Source: Comamonadaceae bacterium (GTDB lineage: Bacteria > Pseudomonadota > Gammaproteobacteria > Burkholderiales > Burkholderiaceae_C). Taken from it: DNA of 64,000 nucleotides. Position numbers and translations under genes: made by a program. Every line of letters begins with the position of its first letter. Positions within the stretch are counted from its first letter, which is position 1. The notes under the pieces are model-generated. The model did not search any database. It was not told the DNA's origin and worked only from the letters and a program-made list of their open reading frames with translations. Positions 1 to 7,968 of this stretch are shown here, one piece after another. The stretch spans positions 1 through 64,000 of the forward strand of contig CANCLK010000004.1 in assembly GCA_947378785.1 (NCBI GenBank), given 5' to 3'.

Positions 1-640
1 CCATGGAGCCTTGCGCGGCAATGATCAGCGCACCCAGCCCTTTGCTGGCACCAATGAACTCCGCCACCACCGCGCCGACCCAGGCCAACACCACGGCAAC
101 GCGAACGCCGGCCATGATGCTGGGCAAGCCAGCTCGAATCTTCAGTCGCCAGAGGGTTTGCCATCGGCTGGCCCGCAACATGCGAAACAATTCCAGCCGC
201 TGTGGGTCAACGTGTTGCAGGCTCGTGACGGTGTTTTCCAGCAGTGGGAAAAAACAAATCAAGGCGGTCATGACCACGATGGGCAAGGTGCCAAAGCCAA
301 ACCAGACGATGAAAAGTGGTGCCAACGCCAGCTTGGGCACCACTTGGCTGATCACCACGTAGGGCATCAAGATGCCGCGCAAGCGGGCTGACTCGCCCAG
401 CACGATGCCGCCCACAAAACCAACGCTGCCACCGAGCAGCAGCCCGAGCACTACGGCGCGGGTAGAGCTGAGAATGTGCGGCCACAAGTAGCCACTGGCC
501 AAGCCCTGCCAAAGCGATTGCGCGATGACACTGGGTGCTGGCAGCACCAAGGCTGATGGCTGGGCTACGCGCACCCACGCCTCCCACAGGCAGATGAAAG
601 CAAGCCCCATCAAAATCGATATCCAGTGCTCGCGGCGCAT
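1..640 (-). CDS. ABC transporter permease, SsuC/TauC/ThiX-like (3' end cut by window edge)
   Basis: Inner-membrane permease of a binding-protein-dependent importer; 213 codons are present and the C-terminus lies beyond the window. The N-terminus has one membrane segment (about residues 8-25). The extracellular part LPAPSVIAQSLW and then the hydrophobic helices and cytoplasmic EAA-type loop (about residues 150-185, around LRASRWQTLWRLKIRAGLPS) are typical of the nitrate/sulfonate/taurine BPD_transp_1 family. The start ATG overlaps the stop of the ATPase gene by the four bases ATGA, so the two are translationally coupled. Since the operon starts with a THI-box riboswitch, the likely cargo is a thiamine precursor or thiamine-related compound, as for ThiXYZ importers. 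The sequence alone cannot separate this from sulfonate transport. The substrate-binding protein must lie outside the window. Confidence 0.88.
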   Translation of the reverse strand, partial: MRREHWISILMGLAFICLWEAWVRVAQPSALVLPAPSVIAQSLWQGLASGYLWPHILSSTRAVVLGLLLGGSVGFVGGIVLGESARLRGILMPYVVISQVVPKLALAPLFIVWFGFGTLPIVVMTALICFFPLLENTVTSLQHVDPQRLELFRMLRASRWQTLWRLKIRAGLPSIMAGVRVAVVLAWVGAVVAEFIGASKGLGALIIAAQGSM

Positions 641-1398
641 CACAAGCTCCCATCCATGGCCAGTCGCAACTCAGCGCAACAGGCATTGAAGTCGGCCGTG
701 TAGCGAAGAGCCGGCTCTCGCGGGTGAGGCAAGTCAATGGCCAGCTGGTGACAAATCGTGCCCGACTGCATGACGCTGACGTGGTCCGCCAGATAGACCG
801 CTTCGGCGATGTCGTGCGTGATGAACAAGACAGACGTGCCCTGACTTTGGCAGAGCGTCAAAAAGTCTTGCTGCAACTCGCTGCGCGTGATGGCGTCTAG
901 CGATGCAAACGGCTCATCCATGAACAAAATCGGCGGCGCGGTGATCAAGGCGCGTGCGATGGCGACACGACTTTGTTGCCCGCCTGAGAGCTGTTGCGGA
1001 TAGCGCGACTGCAGTCCATTCAGTCCGAGTTTCTGGAGCAACTCAATCGCTTGCTGATGCTGGGCAGTTTCAACTTTTCCATGCAAGGCGATTGGCAGCA
1101 AGACGTTGTCCAACACCGTGAGCCAGTCCAGCAAGGTGGGTGCTTGAAACACAAAACCCATGTCTGGGTTGGGACCTGTCACCGGCACACCTTGCAAGGC
1201 AATCACGCCAGCCTGCGGTTGCAGCAAACCTGCGGCGAGCTTGAGCAAGGTCGTTTTGCCGCAACCACTGCGGCCAATCAGGCAATGAAAAGCGCCGGGT
1301 GCGATGTGCAGACTGACACCCTGCACCACGTCCAGCATGACATCGCTTCGGCCAGGGTAGGCGTAGCGGACGGTGTCAAGTTCTAGAAAGCGGGTCAT
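640..1398 (-). CDS. ABC transporter ATP-binding protein, SsuB/ThiZ-like
   Basis: Cytoplasmic ATPase that powers the adjacent permease; about 252 residues, normal for the family. It shows Walker A GRSGCGKTT, Q-loop region MGFVFQAPTLLDWLTV, signature LSGGQQSR, Walker B ILFMDEPFASLD and switch His in LFITHDIAEAV, so it should be active. The start at MTRFLELDTVRYAYPG is chosen because it lies one base after the stop of the LuxC-like gene and begins the conserved ABC fold; an upstream in-frame extension would overlap luxC by about 95 bp. The context, a THI riboswitch at the operon head, argues for uptake of a thiamine-pathway compound. Assignment to ThiZ rather than SsuB/TauB is inference from regulation, not from residues. 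Confidence 0.9.
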   Translation of the reverse strand: MTRFLELDTVRYAYPGRSDVMLDVVQGVSLHIAPGAFHCLIGRSGCGKTTLLKLAAGLLQPQAGVIALQGVPVTGPNPDMGFVFQAPTLLDWLTVLDNVLLPIALHGKVETAQHQQAIELLQKLGLNGLQSRYPQQLSGGQQSRVAIARALITAPPILFMDEPFASLDAITRSELQQDFLTLCQSQGTSVLFITHDIAEAVYLADHVSVMQSGTICHQLAIDLPHPREPALRYTADFNACCAELRLAMDGSL

Positions 1399-1399
1399 G

Positions 1400-2872
1400 T
1401 CACAGCTCGTAGCCGGTGAAGCGTTCAGCCGCCAGTTCCGCAGATTGGTCGATGTCGACCATGCGCACCAAGTCGAGCAAACTGAAGCGGCCATCGTGGT
1501 GCCAACCGGCTTCGGGTGAGGTCATCGCACCCAAGGCGCAGATGCGGGTGACGCCGGCTTGTCCCAGAGCGTCGCCAAGCGCTAGCAGTTCTTCAGGGGC
1601 CGCTGCCAATCCAACCGTTTGCAGGTAGGCGCGTTGCGGCTCAATCAGCGGGATCACGTCTTGCAGTGAGTCCACAGCGACCACGAGCACGCAGCGGTTC
1701 AGCGGGCCGGGTTGCAGCGGTTGCGGTGTATCGGCGTAGACGACAGCGAAGGCCTGCGACGCATCGCCCAGCACGCGGTGGCGTGCTTGCCGGAGGCTCT
1801 CAAATTCGTGGTGCTCTCGCCAACCACCAACGCTGGCGGCTTCTTCAAGCGTCAGCGTTCGACGCGTAAATTTAGTCGCCAGTGCCGCCAGCTCGCTGGC
1901 CAGGTGCTGCGCAAATTCGAGGGGCTGCATTTGCCCGCCACGCTGCACATAAAATTCATGCGGGGAATAACAACCTTGTTGGTCGTAGCGCGCGACATCC
2001 AGCGCTGCTGCATGCGCAGTGGCTTGTCCGCGCAAGACTGACAGTGCAGTGTTGGAGACCATGCCAAAACTGAGCTTGTGGCCGTGCGGCAAAAAGCGCG
2101 CTGTCACTGGCATCCGGTCTTGCATGCCGCGCAGTGCCGTGCTGCCGCCGTAGGCCAGCACCACGTCGGCTTCAGCAAAGACGCACCGCTCAACATCCTT
2201 GTCGCCGCCTTGCCACCAGACCACAGCGAAGCAGTCGGCCCAGCGTGGCTCGACCTCGACCAGCAGCCGTGCAAACAGGCTGGCAAAAATAGGCTCTGAA
2301 CTTGAGATTTTTCCAATGGCGCCGGCTTTGACGAGCAGCCCGGAGACAAAACTCCACAGGGGGAGGGCAGGCACATTGCCGGCCCAGACATGGACCAGCA
2401 GATCAGGGCCGATGGCCTTGCTCCAGCCTCCTTTGGGGCGGGCTTGGAACTCGTCGAGCAGTTTGGGGTTGGCAAAGTCTTCCGTGACAAAGCGTTGCAG
2501 CTGCAGCGCCCTGAAGGTTTGCAGGTAGCTGTTCAAACCCAGTTGCACCATGGTCGCGTCAAAACCGGTGGCGCGTGGCAACAGGCGCTCGAGTGCTTGG
2601 CGGTAGGGGTCTTGGGCGTTCAGCAAGCGCGCGATGGCGGTGTCGATGGTGCGGACGATGTCCGAGACCGGCCATGACTTCAAATGCGCTTGGCTTGCCA
2701 GGCGAACACGACTCGCGAGGGTTTTAATTTGATCGGTGCTGAGTTCTGGCACTTCCACGGTCAGCGGATCATTGGGTGCGCCAAGTTGCAGGCGCTTCCA
2801 ATGGACCTCGTCGTCTCCCAAACCGGGCAAGTAGCCCGCTCTGAAAACATCCGTTTTGGACGTACTGGTCAT
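1400..2872 (-). CDS. LuxC-like acyl-CoA/acyl-enzyme reductase
   Basis: A 490-residue member of the LuxC family (aldehyde-dehydrogenase superfamily), which reduces an activated acyl thioester to the aldehyde with NADPH. The probable catalytic cysteine is C301 in DQQGCYSPHEFYVQ, and a nucleotide-binding segment lies around HVWAGNVPALPLW (about 161-173), both as in LuxC. It overlaps the luxE-like gene upstream by ATGA (2869-2872) and is one base from the ABC ATPase downstream. No luxA, luxB or luxD lies nearby, so this is not a luminescence operon. In lux systems LuxC and LuxE form the fatty-acid reductase; here the pair sits behind a THI riboswitch and before an ABC importer. I infer reduction of a carboxylated thiamine-pathway intermediate to an aldehyde; the substrate is not known. 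Confidence 0.85.
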   Translation of the reverse strand: MTSTSKTDVFRAGYLPGLGDDEVHWKRLQLGAPNDPLTVEVPELSTDQIKTLASRVRLASQAHLKSWPVSDIVRTIDTAIARLLNAQDPYRQALERLLPRATGFDATMVQLGLNSYLQTFRALQLQRFVTEDFANPKLLDEFQARPKGGWSKAIGPDLLVHVWAGNVPALPLWSFVSGLLVKAGAIGKISSSEPIFASLFARLLVEVEPRWADCFAVVWWQGGDKDVERCVFAEADVVLAYGGSTALRGMQDRMPVTARFLPHGHKLSFGMVSNTALSVLRGQATAHAAALDVARYDQQGCYSPHEFYVQRGGQMQPLEFAQHLASELAALATKFTRRTLTLEEAASVGGWREHHEFESLRQARHRVLGDASQAFAVVYADTPQPLQPGPLNRCVLVVAVDSLQDVIPLIEPQRAYLQTVGLAAAPEELLALGDALGQAGVTRICALGAMTSPEAGWHHDGRFSLLDLVRMVDIDQSAELAAERFTGYEL

Positions 2873-3963
2873 GCGCGTGCCGCTTTCAAAAAATCTTCAA
2901 CCGCCAACGAACAGCCCTTGGCCTCTGCGCCTTGGGCTCGGCCCAGCATGACAAAACCGTCGTCCGTGGCAATGCCCACATCTTCCGTCAGGATGGTGGT
3001 GACTGAGTTGAAGTTAGCCAGATCGGTGTGCGCTAAAACACCGCGCTCGCCTCGGGCGACTTCTTGGCCGGTCATCGGGTCTAGCAAGCGTGAACGCATC
3101 CAGTGCGGTCCACGTTTGACCGAGTGAACGCTTCGGTTGCCCGCGTCATAAAACTGTGTGCTCAACTCTGTCATGCCGTACATGTTGATGCACTGCCGGC
3201 GGTCAACGCCAAAGGTGGCCGACAGCTGGGAGTAAAAATCGTCCATGGGGATGTCCCGTGACTGACCTTTGAAGCCACCTGTGTCGAGGATGCGACTGCC
3301 CTTGGGCAACACAAAGGACAGCCCGCGCGACTGCAGCTCATCCAGCAGATGGACAAAGCTGTAACTCGCCCCCAACAAGGCAAAGGGTTGATTCGACTGC
3401 TGGGCTTTTTGCAGCGCGTCACACAGCGCGGCGGTGCGCAGTCCGTTCTGGTCTAGGTAGTAGGCGCTGTCGGCTGCGCCAAAATGCTGTATCGCCAAGC
3501 CCAGATAGTGGGCGAGTGAAGAGTTCGGCATCAGCGTTTCTGTGGGAAACAAAATACCCATCGGCAGGCGTACATCGCCTTGCATGACGTGTTCGCTGAA
3601 ATGGCGCAGCATGGAGGCGTCATAAACCGCCAAGTTCGGGTGGTGGTGTCGGCCTTTGACCTCGCCGCGGGTCGTGCCACTGGTCATGAAGACGCGTTCG
3701 CACTCCTCGGCTGGGATGCAACTGAGCGTGAATTCCTTGAAGGCGTCGATTGGCACGGCTGGAATATCGCGCCAACTTTTCACCAGCCGAGGCGTTTTGC
3801 CACGTAGTTGGCAAAAGCGCTGATAGGGCAAGTTGAGCGCAAATTGACGGGCAAAGATACGCAACGCTAGCGCATTGAATTCCTCATCGCTGACGGCTGG
3901 GCGTGCGATAAACGCCAACAATTCAATGGTGATGTCTTCAGAAGTTGTGCTGCCGTTTGCCAT
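2869..3963 (-). CDS. LuxE-like acyl-protein synthetase (ATP-dependent carboxylate activation)
   Basis: Adenylating enzyme of the LuxE / coenzyme F390 synthetase-like family, about 364 residues, close to LuxE length. It would activate a carboxylic acid as acyl-AMP and hand the acyl group to itself and then to the LuxC partner. Visible motifs are the phosphate-binding loop MTSGTTRGEVKG (near residue 95), FALLGASYSFVH and the AMP-binding NMYGMTELSTQFYD. The start at 3963 is preferred because GGGA lies 6 bases ahead of it. An in-frame ATG at 3975 has no ribosome site and falls in the presumed riboswitch expression platform. It is the first gene after the THI riboswitch and is coupled to luxC by an ATGA overlap. 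The acid used is unknown. Confidence 0.85.
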   Translation of the reverse strand: MANGSTTSEDITIELLAFIARPAVSDEEFNALALRIFARQFALNLPYQRFCQLRGKTPRLVKSWRDIPAVPIDAFKEFTLSCIPAEECERVFMTSGTTRGEVKGRHHHPNLAVYDASMLRHFSEHVMQGDVRLPMGILFPTETLMPNSSLAHYLGLAIQHFGAADSAYYLDQNGLRTAALCDALQKAQQSNQPFALLGASYSFVHLLDELQSRGLSFVLPKGSRILDTGGFKGQSRDIPMDDFYSQLSATFGVDRRQCINMYGMTELSTQFYDAGNRSVHSVKRGPHWMRSRLLDPMTGQEVARGERGVLAHTDLANFNSVTTILTEDVGIATDDGFVMLGRAQGAEAKGCSLAVEDFLKAARA

Positions 3964-4039
3964 GTCCTGTCCCATTTTTGGCAGGGAGGCTGGTGGCTAA
4001 CGACGACGTGCTCTGAGCGAGAGACGGTCGTTGGAAAAC

Positions 4040-4126
4040 TAGCTTCCCTGCGCGAGGATTACCTCAATCAGGTTCAAAGGGACTTTCTCAGCCGTTGCCA
4101 CTTTCATGACTTCAGCACCCCTAGCG
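4040..4126 (-). promoter_or_regulatory. TPP riboswitch (THI box) upstream of the luxE-luxC-ABC operon
   Basis: Read on the minus strand, the segment has all the hallmark THI-box blocks in order: CTAGGGGTGC, then GGCTGAGA (CUGAGA pyrimidine-sensor loop), then TTTGAACCTGA, GAGGTAATCCTC and GCGCAGGGAAGCT. These are the conserved elements of the thiamine-pyrophosphate aptamer. The aptamer ends about 77 bases before the start codon at 3963. The hexamer CAGGGA in its 3' strand (4045-4050) is complementary to TCCCTG at 3982-3987, and this TCCC could instead pair with GGGA just before the start codon. That layout suggests control of translation, with TPP turning the operon off; the switching model is inference. 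Confidence 0.95.
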
Positions 4127-4149
4127 AATGGTTCTTGCGAACGCCGTGA

Positions 4150-4179
4150 ATTGTAATGCGCCGTCAAGGCAGCTGCAAA
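4150..4179 (-). promoter_or_regulatory. Putative sigma-70 promoter for the riboswitch operon
   Basis: On the minus strand a -35-like TTTGCA (4174-4179) and a -10-like TACAAT (4150-4155) are separated by 18 bases. Transcription would begin about 7 bases further on, shortly ahead of the THI aptamer. It lies just after the stop of the ferredoxin reductase gene, so the LuxE-LuxC-ABC unit is separately transcribed. Confidence 0.5.
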
Positions 4180-4189
4180 AGACGATTTT

Positions 4190-5251
4190 TCAGTCGTTCG
4201 ACACGGACTTTTCGACACCCAGAACCTTGTGCAGCTTGGTGCTGGTGGTTGTGTATTGCAGCTGAATGGTCTTGTTCGGGAAGATGATCGGTGCAGCGCC
4301 AAAAGCGGCCAGCACGCACTCATGAAACCCGCACAAAATCAGCTTTTTCTTGCCGGGATAGGTGTTGATGTCGCCGACGGCAAAAATCCCGGGCACGTTG
4401 GTCGAGAACATCTCTGTGTCTACCGTGAGTTGCTTGCGCTCGATCGCCAGACCCCAGTCGGCAATCGGCCCGAGCTTGGGCGACAGGCCTAAGAACACCA
4501 GCAGTTTGTCCAGCGGTAACGCATGCGTGACGCCATCAGGGTCAGTGACGTTGGCAGCACTCAGGCGGCCATTTTTTTCTCCGTAGCTGGTGACTTGCCC
4601 GGCCATGAATCGCATGGCATGGGCCGCGCACAAGGCTTTCATCTCAGCCACCTTGGCGGGCAATGCCTGGAAGTTGTCCCGGCGATGAACCAAGGTCACG
4701 CTCTTGGCCTGTATTGGCCCGGCCTTGGCGAAGTCGATGGCCGCGTCGATGGCTGCATCGCCACCGCCAACGATCACCAAGTTTTGCCCCGTGAAGTCCA
4801 CCGGCTTGTTGACACGGTAAAAAAGTTGCGAATCATCAAACTTGTCGAGTCCATCGACGCGCAGCAGACGAGGCTTGAATGCACCGACACCCGCAGCGAT
4901 GAAAATCGTCTTGGCCAGAAAGGCCGTGCCTTTGTTCGTCGTTAGCAAAAAGCGTCCGTCGTCCTGCTTTTCAAGTGAGCTGACTTCTTGCCCCAAATGG
5001 AAAGTTGGACCAAAGGGGGCGATCTGCTTGAGCAGCGATGCCGTGAGTTCGCGACCGGTGGTCGCTGGCATGGCCGGAATGTCATAGATGGGCTTGTCAG
5101 GGTACAGCTCAATGCATTGGCCGCCAGCGTAGGCCAAAGAGTCGACCACGTGGGCTTTGATCTCCAGCAGCCCGAGCTGGAAGACCTGAAACAAGCCGAC
5201 AGGACCTGCGCCGATGATCACGGCATCGGTTTCAATCACTGCGGTGCTCAT
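4190..5251 (-). CDS. Ferredoxin--NADP(+) reductase, thioredoxin-reductase-like type
   Basis: FAD flavoprotein of 353 residues that exchanges electrons between NADPH and ferredoxin in the cytoplasm. The N-terminal FAD motif is [11 protein letters not shown] (about residues 12-22), the NADPH motif is [13 protein letters not shown] (about 160-172), and the C-terminal FAD contact is [14 protein letters not shown]. It lacks the CxxC redox pair of true thioredoxin reductases, which fits the TrxB-like FNR subfamily. It is the second gene after a 7Fe ferredoxin (20 bp gap), its probable partner. The pair may feed the nearby CysI sulfite reductase, which has no CysJ flavoprotein in this window; that link is inference. 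Confidence 0.9.
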   Translation of the reverse strand: MSTAVIETDAVIIGAGPVGLFQVFQLGLLEIKAHVVDSLAYAGGQCIELYPDKPIYDIPAMPATTGRELTASLLKQIAPFGPTFHLGQEVSSLEKQDDGRFLLTTNKGTAFLAKTIFIAAGVGAFKPRLLRVDGLDKFDDSQLFYRVNKPVDFTGQNLVIVGGGDAAIDAAIDFAKAGPIQAKSVTLVHRRDNFQALPAKVAEMKALCAAHAMRFMAGQVTSYGEKNGRLSAANVTDPDGVTHALPLDKLLVFLGLSPKLGPIADWGLAIERKQLTVDTEMFSTNVPGIFAVGDINTYPGKKKLILCGFHECVLAAFGAAPIIFPNKTIQLQYTTTSTKLHKVLGVEKSVSND

Positions 5252-5271
5252 TGGATCGGCCGTTCGAAAAT

Positions 5272-5601
5272 TCAGCGAATGAGTTCGCTGAGCTTGCCAG
5301 TCTTGTCTTTCCAGTCGTCAGCGTCTGGCAAGGCTGGCTTGCGCTTGGTGATGCTTTTCCAGCCGGGTTGGGTCGACAACTCGAGGTTGATCTTGATGAA
5401 GTTGAGTTGGTCTGCGGGCAAGTCTTCTTCAGCATAAATCGCGTTGACCGGGCATTCGGGGATGCAAACGGCGCAGTCAATGCACTCGTCTGGCTCGATC
5501 ACCAACATGTTTGGACCTTCGCGGAAGCAGTCGACGGGGCAAACATCCACACAGTCTGTGTACTTGCAACGGATACAGGATTCGGAAACGACGTGTGTCA
5601 T
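5272..5601 (-). CDS. fdxA: 7Fe (3Fe-4S/4Fe-4S) ferredoxin, FdxA type
   Basis: Small electron carrier of 109 residues, the usual length for FdxA of proteobacteria. The N-terminal cluster motif is [18 protein letters not shown] and the second [17 protein letters not shown]; the spacing marks the Azotobacter-type 7Fe ferredoxin with a long C-terminal tail. It is followed after 20 bp by ferredoxin-NADP reductase on the same strand, which is the expected electron partner. A terminator-like hairpin separates it from the cys operon. Confidence 0.93.
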   Translation of the reverse strand: MTHVVSESCIRCKYTDCVDVCPVDCFREGPNMLVIEPDECIDCAVCIPECPVNAIYAEEDLPADQLNFIKINLELSTQPGWKSITKRKPALPDADDWKDKTGKLSELIR

Positions 5602-5622
5602 GCTTTTTTGGCTCTGTCGGTG

Positions 5623-5652
5623 AAAACCCTAGATTTTAAGATCTTTCTAGGG
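5623..5652 (-). terminator. Rho-independent terminator-like hairpin after cysN
   Basis: On the minus strand CCCTAGA and TCTAGGG (5646-5652 and 5627-5633) form a 7-bp stem with a 12-base loop that itself contains the palindrome AAGATCTT, followed directly by TTTT (5623-5626). It lies between the cysN stop and the fdxA start. Confidence 0.5.
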
Positions 5653-5683
5653 GAGGGCTGATGGGAGGGCTTAAGGAGGGTGC

Positions 5684-7012
5684 TCAAACGTCGCGTGCGG
5701 ACAGAATCAAAGCGGCTCCAGAGGTCTTGTGAGAGGCGGTATCGACCAGCACCAGGGAACCCAAAATGCGCGATTCGGCAAAGGGCACGGCGGCAATCGG
5801 TTCTTGCAGCGTCAGTTCGACCACGCCGATGGCGTTGGCATCGAGTTGCGTTGCTGCTTGCTCTTCCAGCGTGTTGATATTCACCTGGTGCACGATGCGT
5901 TTGACCTTGGCCTTGACCCAGCGGTGGCCTTGCAAGGCCCAATACAGGCGGCCGGGCAGAAGGGGTTCGTCATCCATCCAAGCGATGGTCGCGGTCAGCT
6001 CACGCTTGCCGGGTGAGGCGCCAAAGCCTTCCGTGGCCAACAGCACATCGCCGCGTGACACATCGAGTTCGCGGTCCAAGATGATGCCGGCACTGTGCCC
6101 CGCACGCACCGACTTCGGTGAGCGTGCATGGTCCAGCACTTCGGCCACCACAGCGTTTTTGCCGCCTGGTAAGACGCTCACGCTCTGGCCGACTTTCACC
6201 GCACCGCTGGCAATGCGGCCCCAGAAAATGCGCCGTCCTTGTGAGGTGTCCGCGCTGGACGAAAACTTTTCAACCCATTGCACCGGAAAGCTGAAGGGCT
6301 GTGCGGTGTCGGCGGGTGTGGCCGTCAACTGCTCCAAAATCGCCAGCAAGGCCGGGCCTTGGTAGTTGCACCAGCCGGGGTTGGCGTCGACCACGTTGAA
6401 GCCGATCAGGGCCGACACTGGCACGATGGCGTGCGCGGTGATGCCTGCCTCTTGTGTGAACTGTCGCAGTGCAGCGCTGATGTGTTGAAACGCCAGAGCC
6501 GGGTCTTCCACGGCGTCGAGCTTGTTGACGGCAAAAACGATGGACGGCACGCGCAGCAATTTCACCAGCAGCGAATGGCGGCGAGTTTGCGGCAACAGAT
6601 GGGGCAGGGCGTACTGCCAGTCGAGTTTGGTGGCGTCGACCAGCACCACGGCCGCGTCAGCGCTGGAGGCTGCCGTGACCATGTTCCGGGTGTATTGCTC
6701 ATGGCCAGGTGCATCGGCAATGATGAATTTTCGGGCGACGGTGTTGAAGTAGCGGTAGGCCACGTCAATCGTGATGCCTTGCTCGCGCTCAGCCTGCAGG
6801 CCGTCGGTCAGCAGAGCCAAGTCGACCTTGCCGCTGCGTTGCACGCTGGCCAGTTGGTCTTGCAGCACGGCGCGGGAGTCCACCAACAGGCGGCCGATCA
6901 GCGTGCTCTTGCCGTCGTCGACGCTGCCGCAGGTGACAAAGCGCAGGGCTGCGCGCGTGTCTTGCTCTGCATTCGCAAGGTCAGGGCTGCTGGTTTGAAG
7001 AATCGTGCTCAT
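5684..7012 (-). CDS. cysN: Sulfate adenylyltransferase subunit 1 (GTPase)
   Basis: Regulatory GTPase of ATP sulfurylase that drives formation of APS from sulfate and ATP with CysD. It has 442 residues, with an elongation-factor-like GTPase domain carrying GSVDDGKSTLIGRLL (about 30-44), DAPGHEQYTRNM (about 104-115) and NKLDAV. Beta-barrel domains 2 and 3 follow. No APS kinase (CysC) is fused at the C-terminus, which agrees with the APS-type reductase encoded by cysH here. Its ATG overlaps the cysD stop by ATGA. It is the last gene of the cys operon; a terminator-like hairpin follows. Confidence 0.96.
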   Translation of the reverse strand: MSTILQTSSPDLANAEQDTRAALRFVTCGSVDDGKSTLIGRLLVDSRAVLQDQLASVQRSGKVDLALLTDGLQAEREQGITIDVAYRYFNTVARKFIIADAPGHEQYTRNMVTAASSADAAVVLVDATKLDWQYALPHLLPQTRRHSLLVKLLRVPSIVFAVNKLDAVEDPALAFQHISAALRQFTQEAGITAHAIVPVSALIGFNVVDANPGWCNYQGPALLAILEQLTATPADTAQPFSFPVQWVEKFSSSADTSQGRRIFWGRIASGAVKVGQSVSVLPGGKNAVVAEVLDHARSPKSVRAGHSAGIILDRELDVSRGDVLLATEGFGASPGKRELTATIAWMDDEPLLPGRLYWALQGHRWVKAKVKRIVHQVNINTLEEQAATQLDANAIGVVELTLQEPIAAVPFAESRILGSLVLVDTASHKTSGAALILSARDV

Positions 7013-7968
7013 CAGAAATAACCCTCTTTTTTGCGCTTCTCCATCGAGGCGTCGGAAGTCTTGTCGTCCATGCGGGTAGCACCGCGCTCGCTGACGTCGG
7101 CGGTCAGCGTTTCCAGCACCACTTCGGCTGGGTTGGCCGCTGGGCTCTCCACCGGGCAGGTGCAGGTGATGTCGCCCAAGGTGCGAAAACGCACGGTTTT
7201 GTCGACTGCGGTTTCGCCCGCTTTCAAGGGCGTGAGTTCGGTCACCGGCACCAGCAGGCCCTTGCGTTCAACCACGCTGCGCTGGTGCGCGTAATACAGC
7301 GACGGCAGTTCGATCTGCTCGCGCTCGATGTATTGCCAAACGTCGAGCTCGGTCCAGTTGGAAATCGGGAACACGCGAAAGTGCTCACCCGGCTGTAAGC
7401 GCGTGTTGAACAGGTTCCACAGCTCTGGCCTCTGGGCTTTGGGTTGCCATTGACCAAAGGCATCACGGTGCGAAAAAATCCGCTCTTTAGCGCGTGCTTT
7501 TTCTTCGTCACGGCGGGCGCCACCAATCAGGGCGTCAAAGCGAAATTCTTCAATCGCCTCTAGCAATGTGACCGACTGGTGCACATTGCGCGGCTCGTCT
7601 GGATGCGCTAGTCGAACGGTGCCGCGCTTCATCGAGTCTTCGACGTTGCGCACTATCAGATTCGCGCCTAGCTGCTTGGCCCGGTAGTCGCGAAAAGCCG
7701 TCACTTCGGGGAAGTTGTGGCCTGTGTCGATCATTAAGAGCGGGTACGGAATGTGGCCGCCACGGGTGCTGTCAACAAAGGCTTTTTCAGCGCATTTGAG
7801 CAGCACCAGCGAGTCTTTACCGCCAGAAAAAAGCAGGGTCGGGCGCTCGAAAGCGGCGGCGACTTCACGCAGGATGAAGATCGCCTCTTCTTCTAAAGCG
7901 TCCAGATGGGCATTGCTCAGAAGGGGTTGGGCTTGAGTCAGCACGGTGGCTTCGGCTACAGCGTTCAC
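7012..7968 (-). CDS. cysD: Sulfate adenylyltransferase subunit 2
   Basis: Catalytic subunit of ATP sulfurylase (318 residues), an ATP pyrophosphatase-type enzyme with PP-loop LLFSGGKDSLVLLKCA (about residues 45-60). Also conserved are the IGGARRDEEKARAKERIFS segment and the C-terminal TERGATRMDDK-type tail, here SERGATRMDDKTSDASMEK. The start codon is GTG at 7968, which overlaps the cysH stop as GTGA. It works with CysN in the cytoplasm; both are followed immediately downstream with no gap. Confidence 0.96.
   Translation of the reverse strand: MNAVAEATVLTQAQPLLSNAHLDALEEEAIFILREVAAAFERPTLLFSGGKDSLVLLKCAEKAFVDSTRGGHIPYPLLMIDTGHNFPEVTAFRDYRAKQLGANLIVRNVEDSMKRGTVRLAHPDEPRNVHQSVTLLEAIEEFRFDALIGGARRDEEKARAKERIFSHRDAFGQWQPKAQRPELWNLFNTRLQPGEHFRVFPISNWTELDVWQYIEREQIELPSLYYAHQRSVVERKGLLVPVTELTPLKAGETAVDKTVRFRTLGDITCTCPVESPAANPAEVVLETLTADVSERGATRMDDKTSDASMEKRKKEGYF

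Noticed and set aside
1400..3963. Possible bioluminescence genes because of LuxC and LuxE similarity
   Set aside because: No luxA, luxB or luxD is present and the operon starts with a TPP riboswitch.
4150..4172. TTGACG on the minus strand as a -35 box for the riboswitch promoter
   Set aside because: It stands only 6 bases before the TACAAT -10; the TTTGCA hexamer at 18 bases is better.
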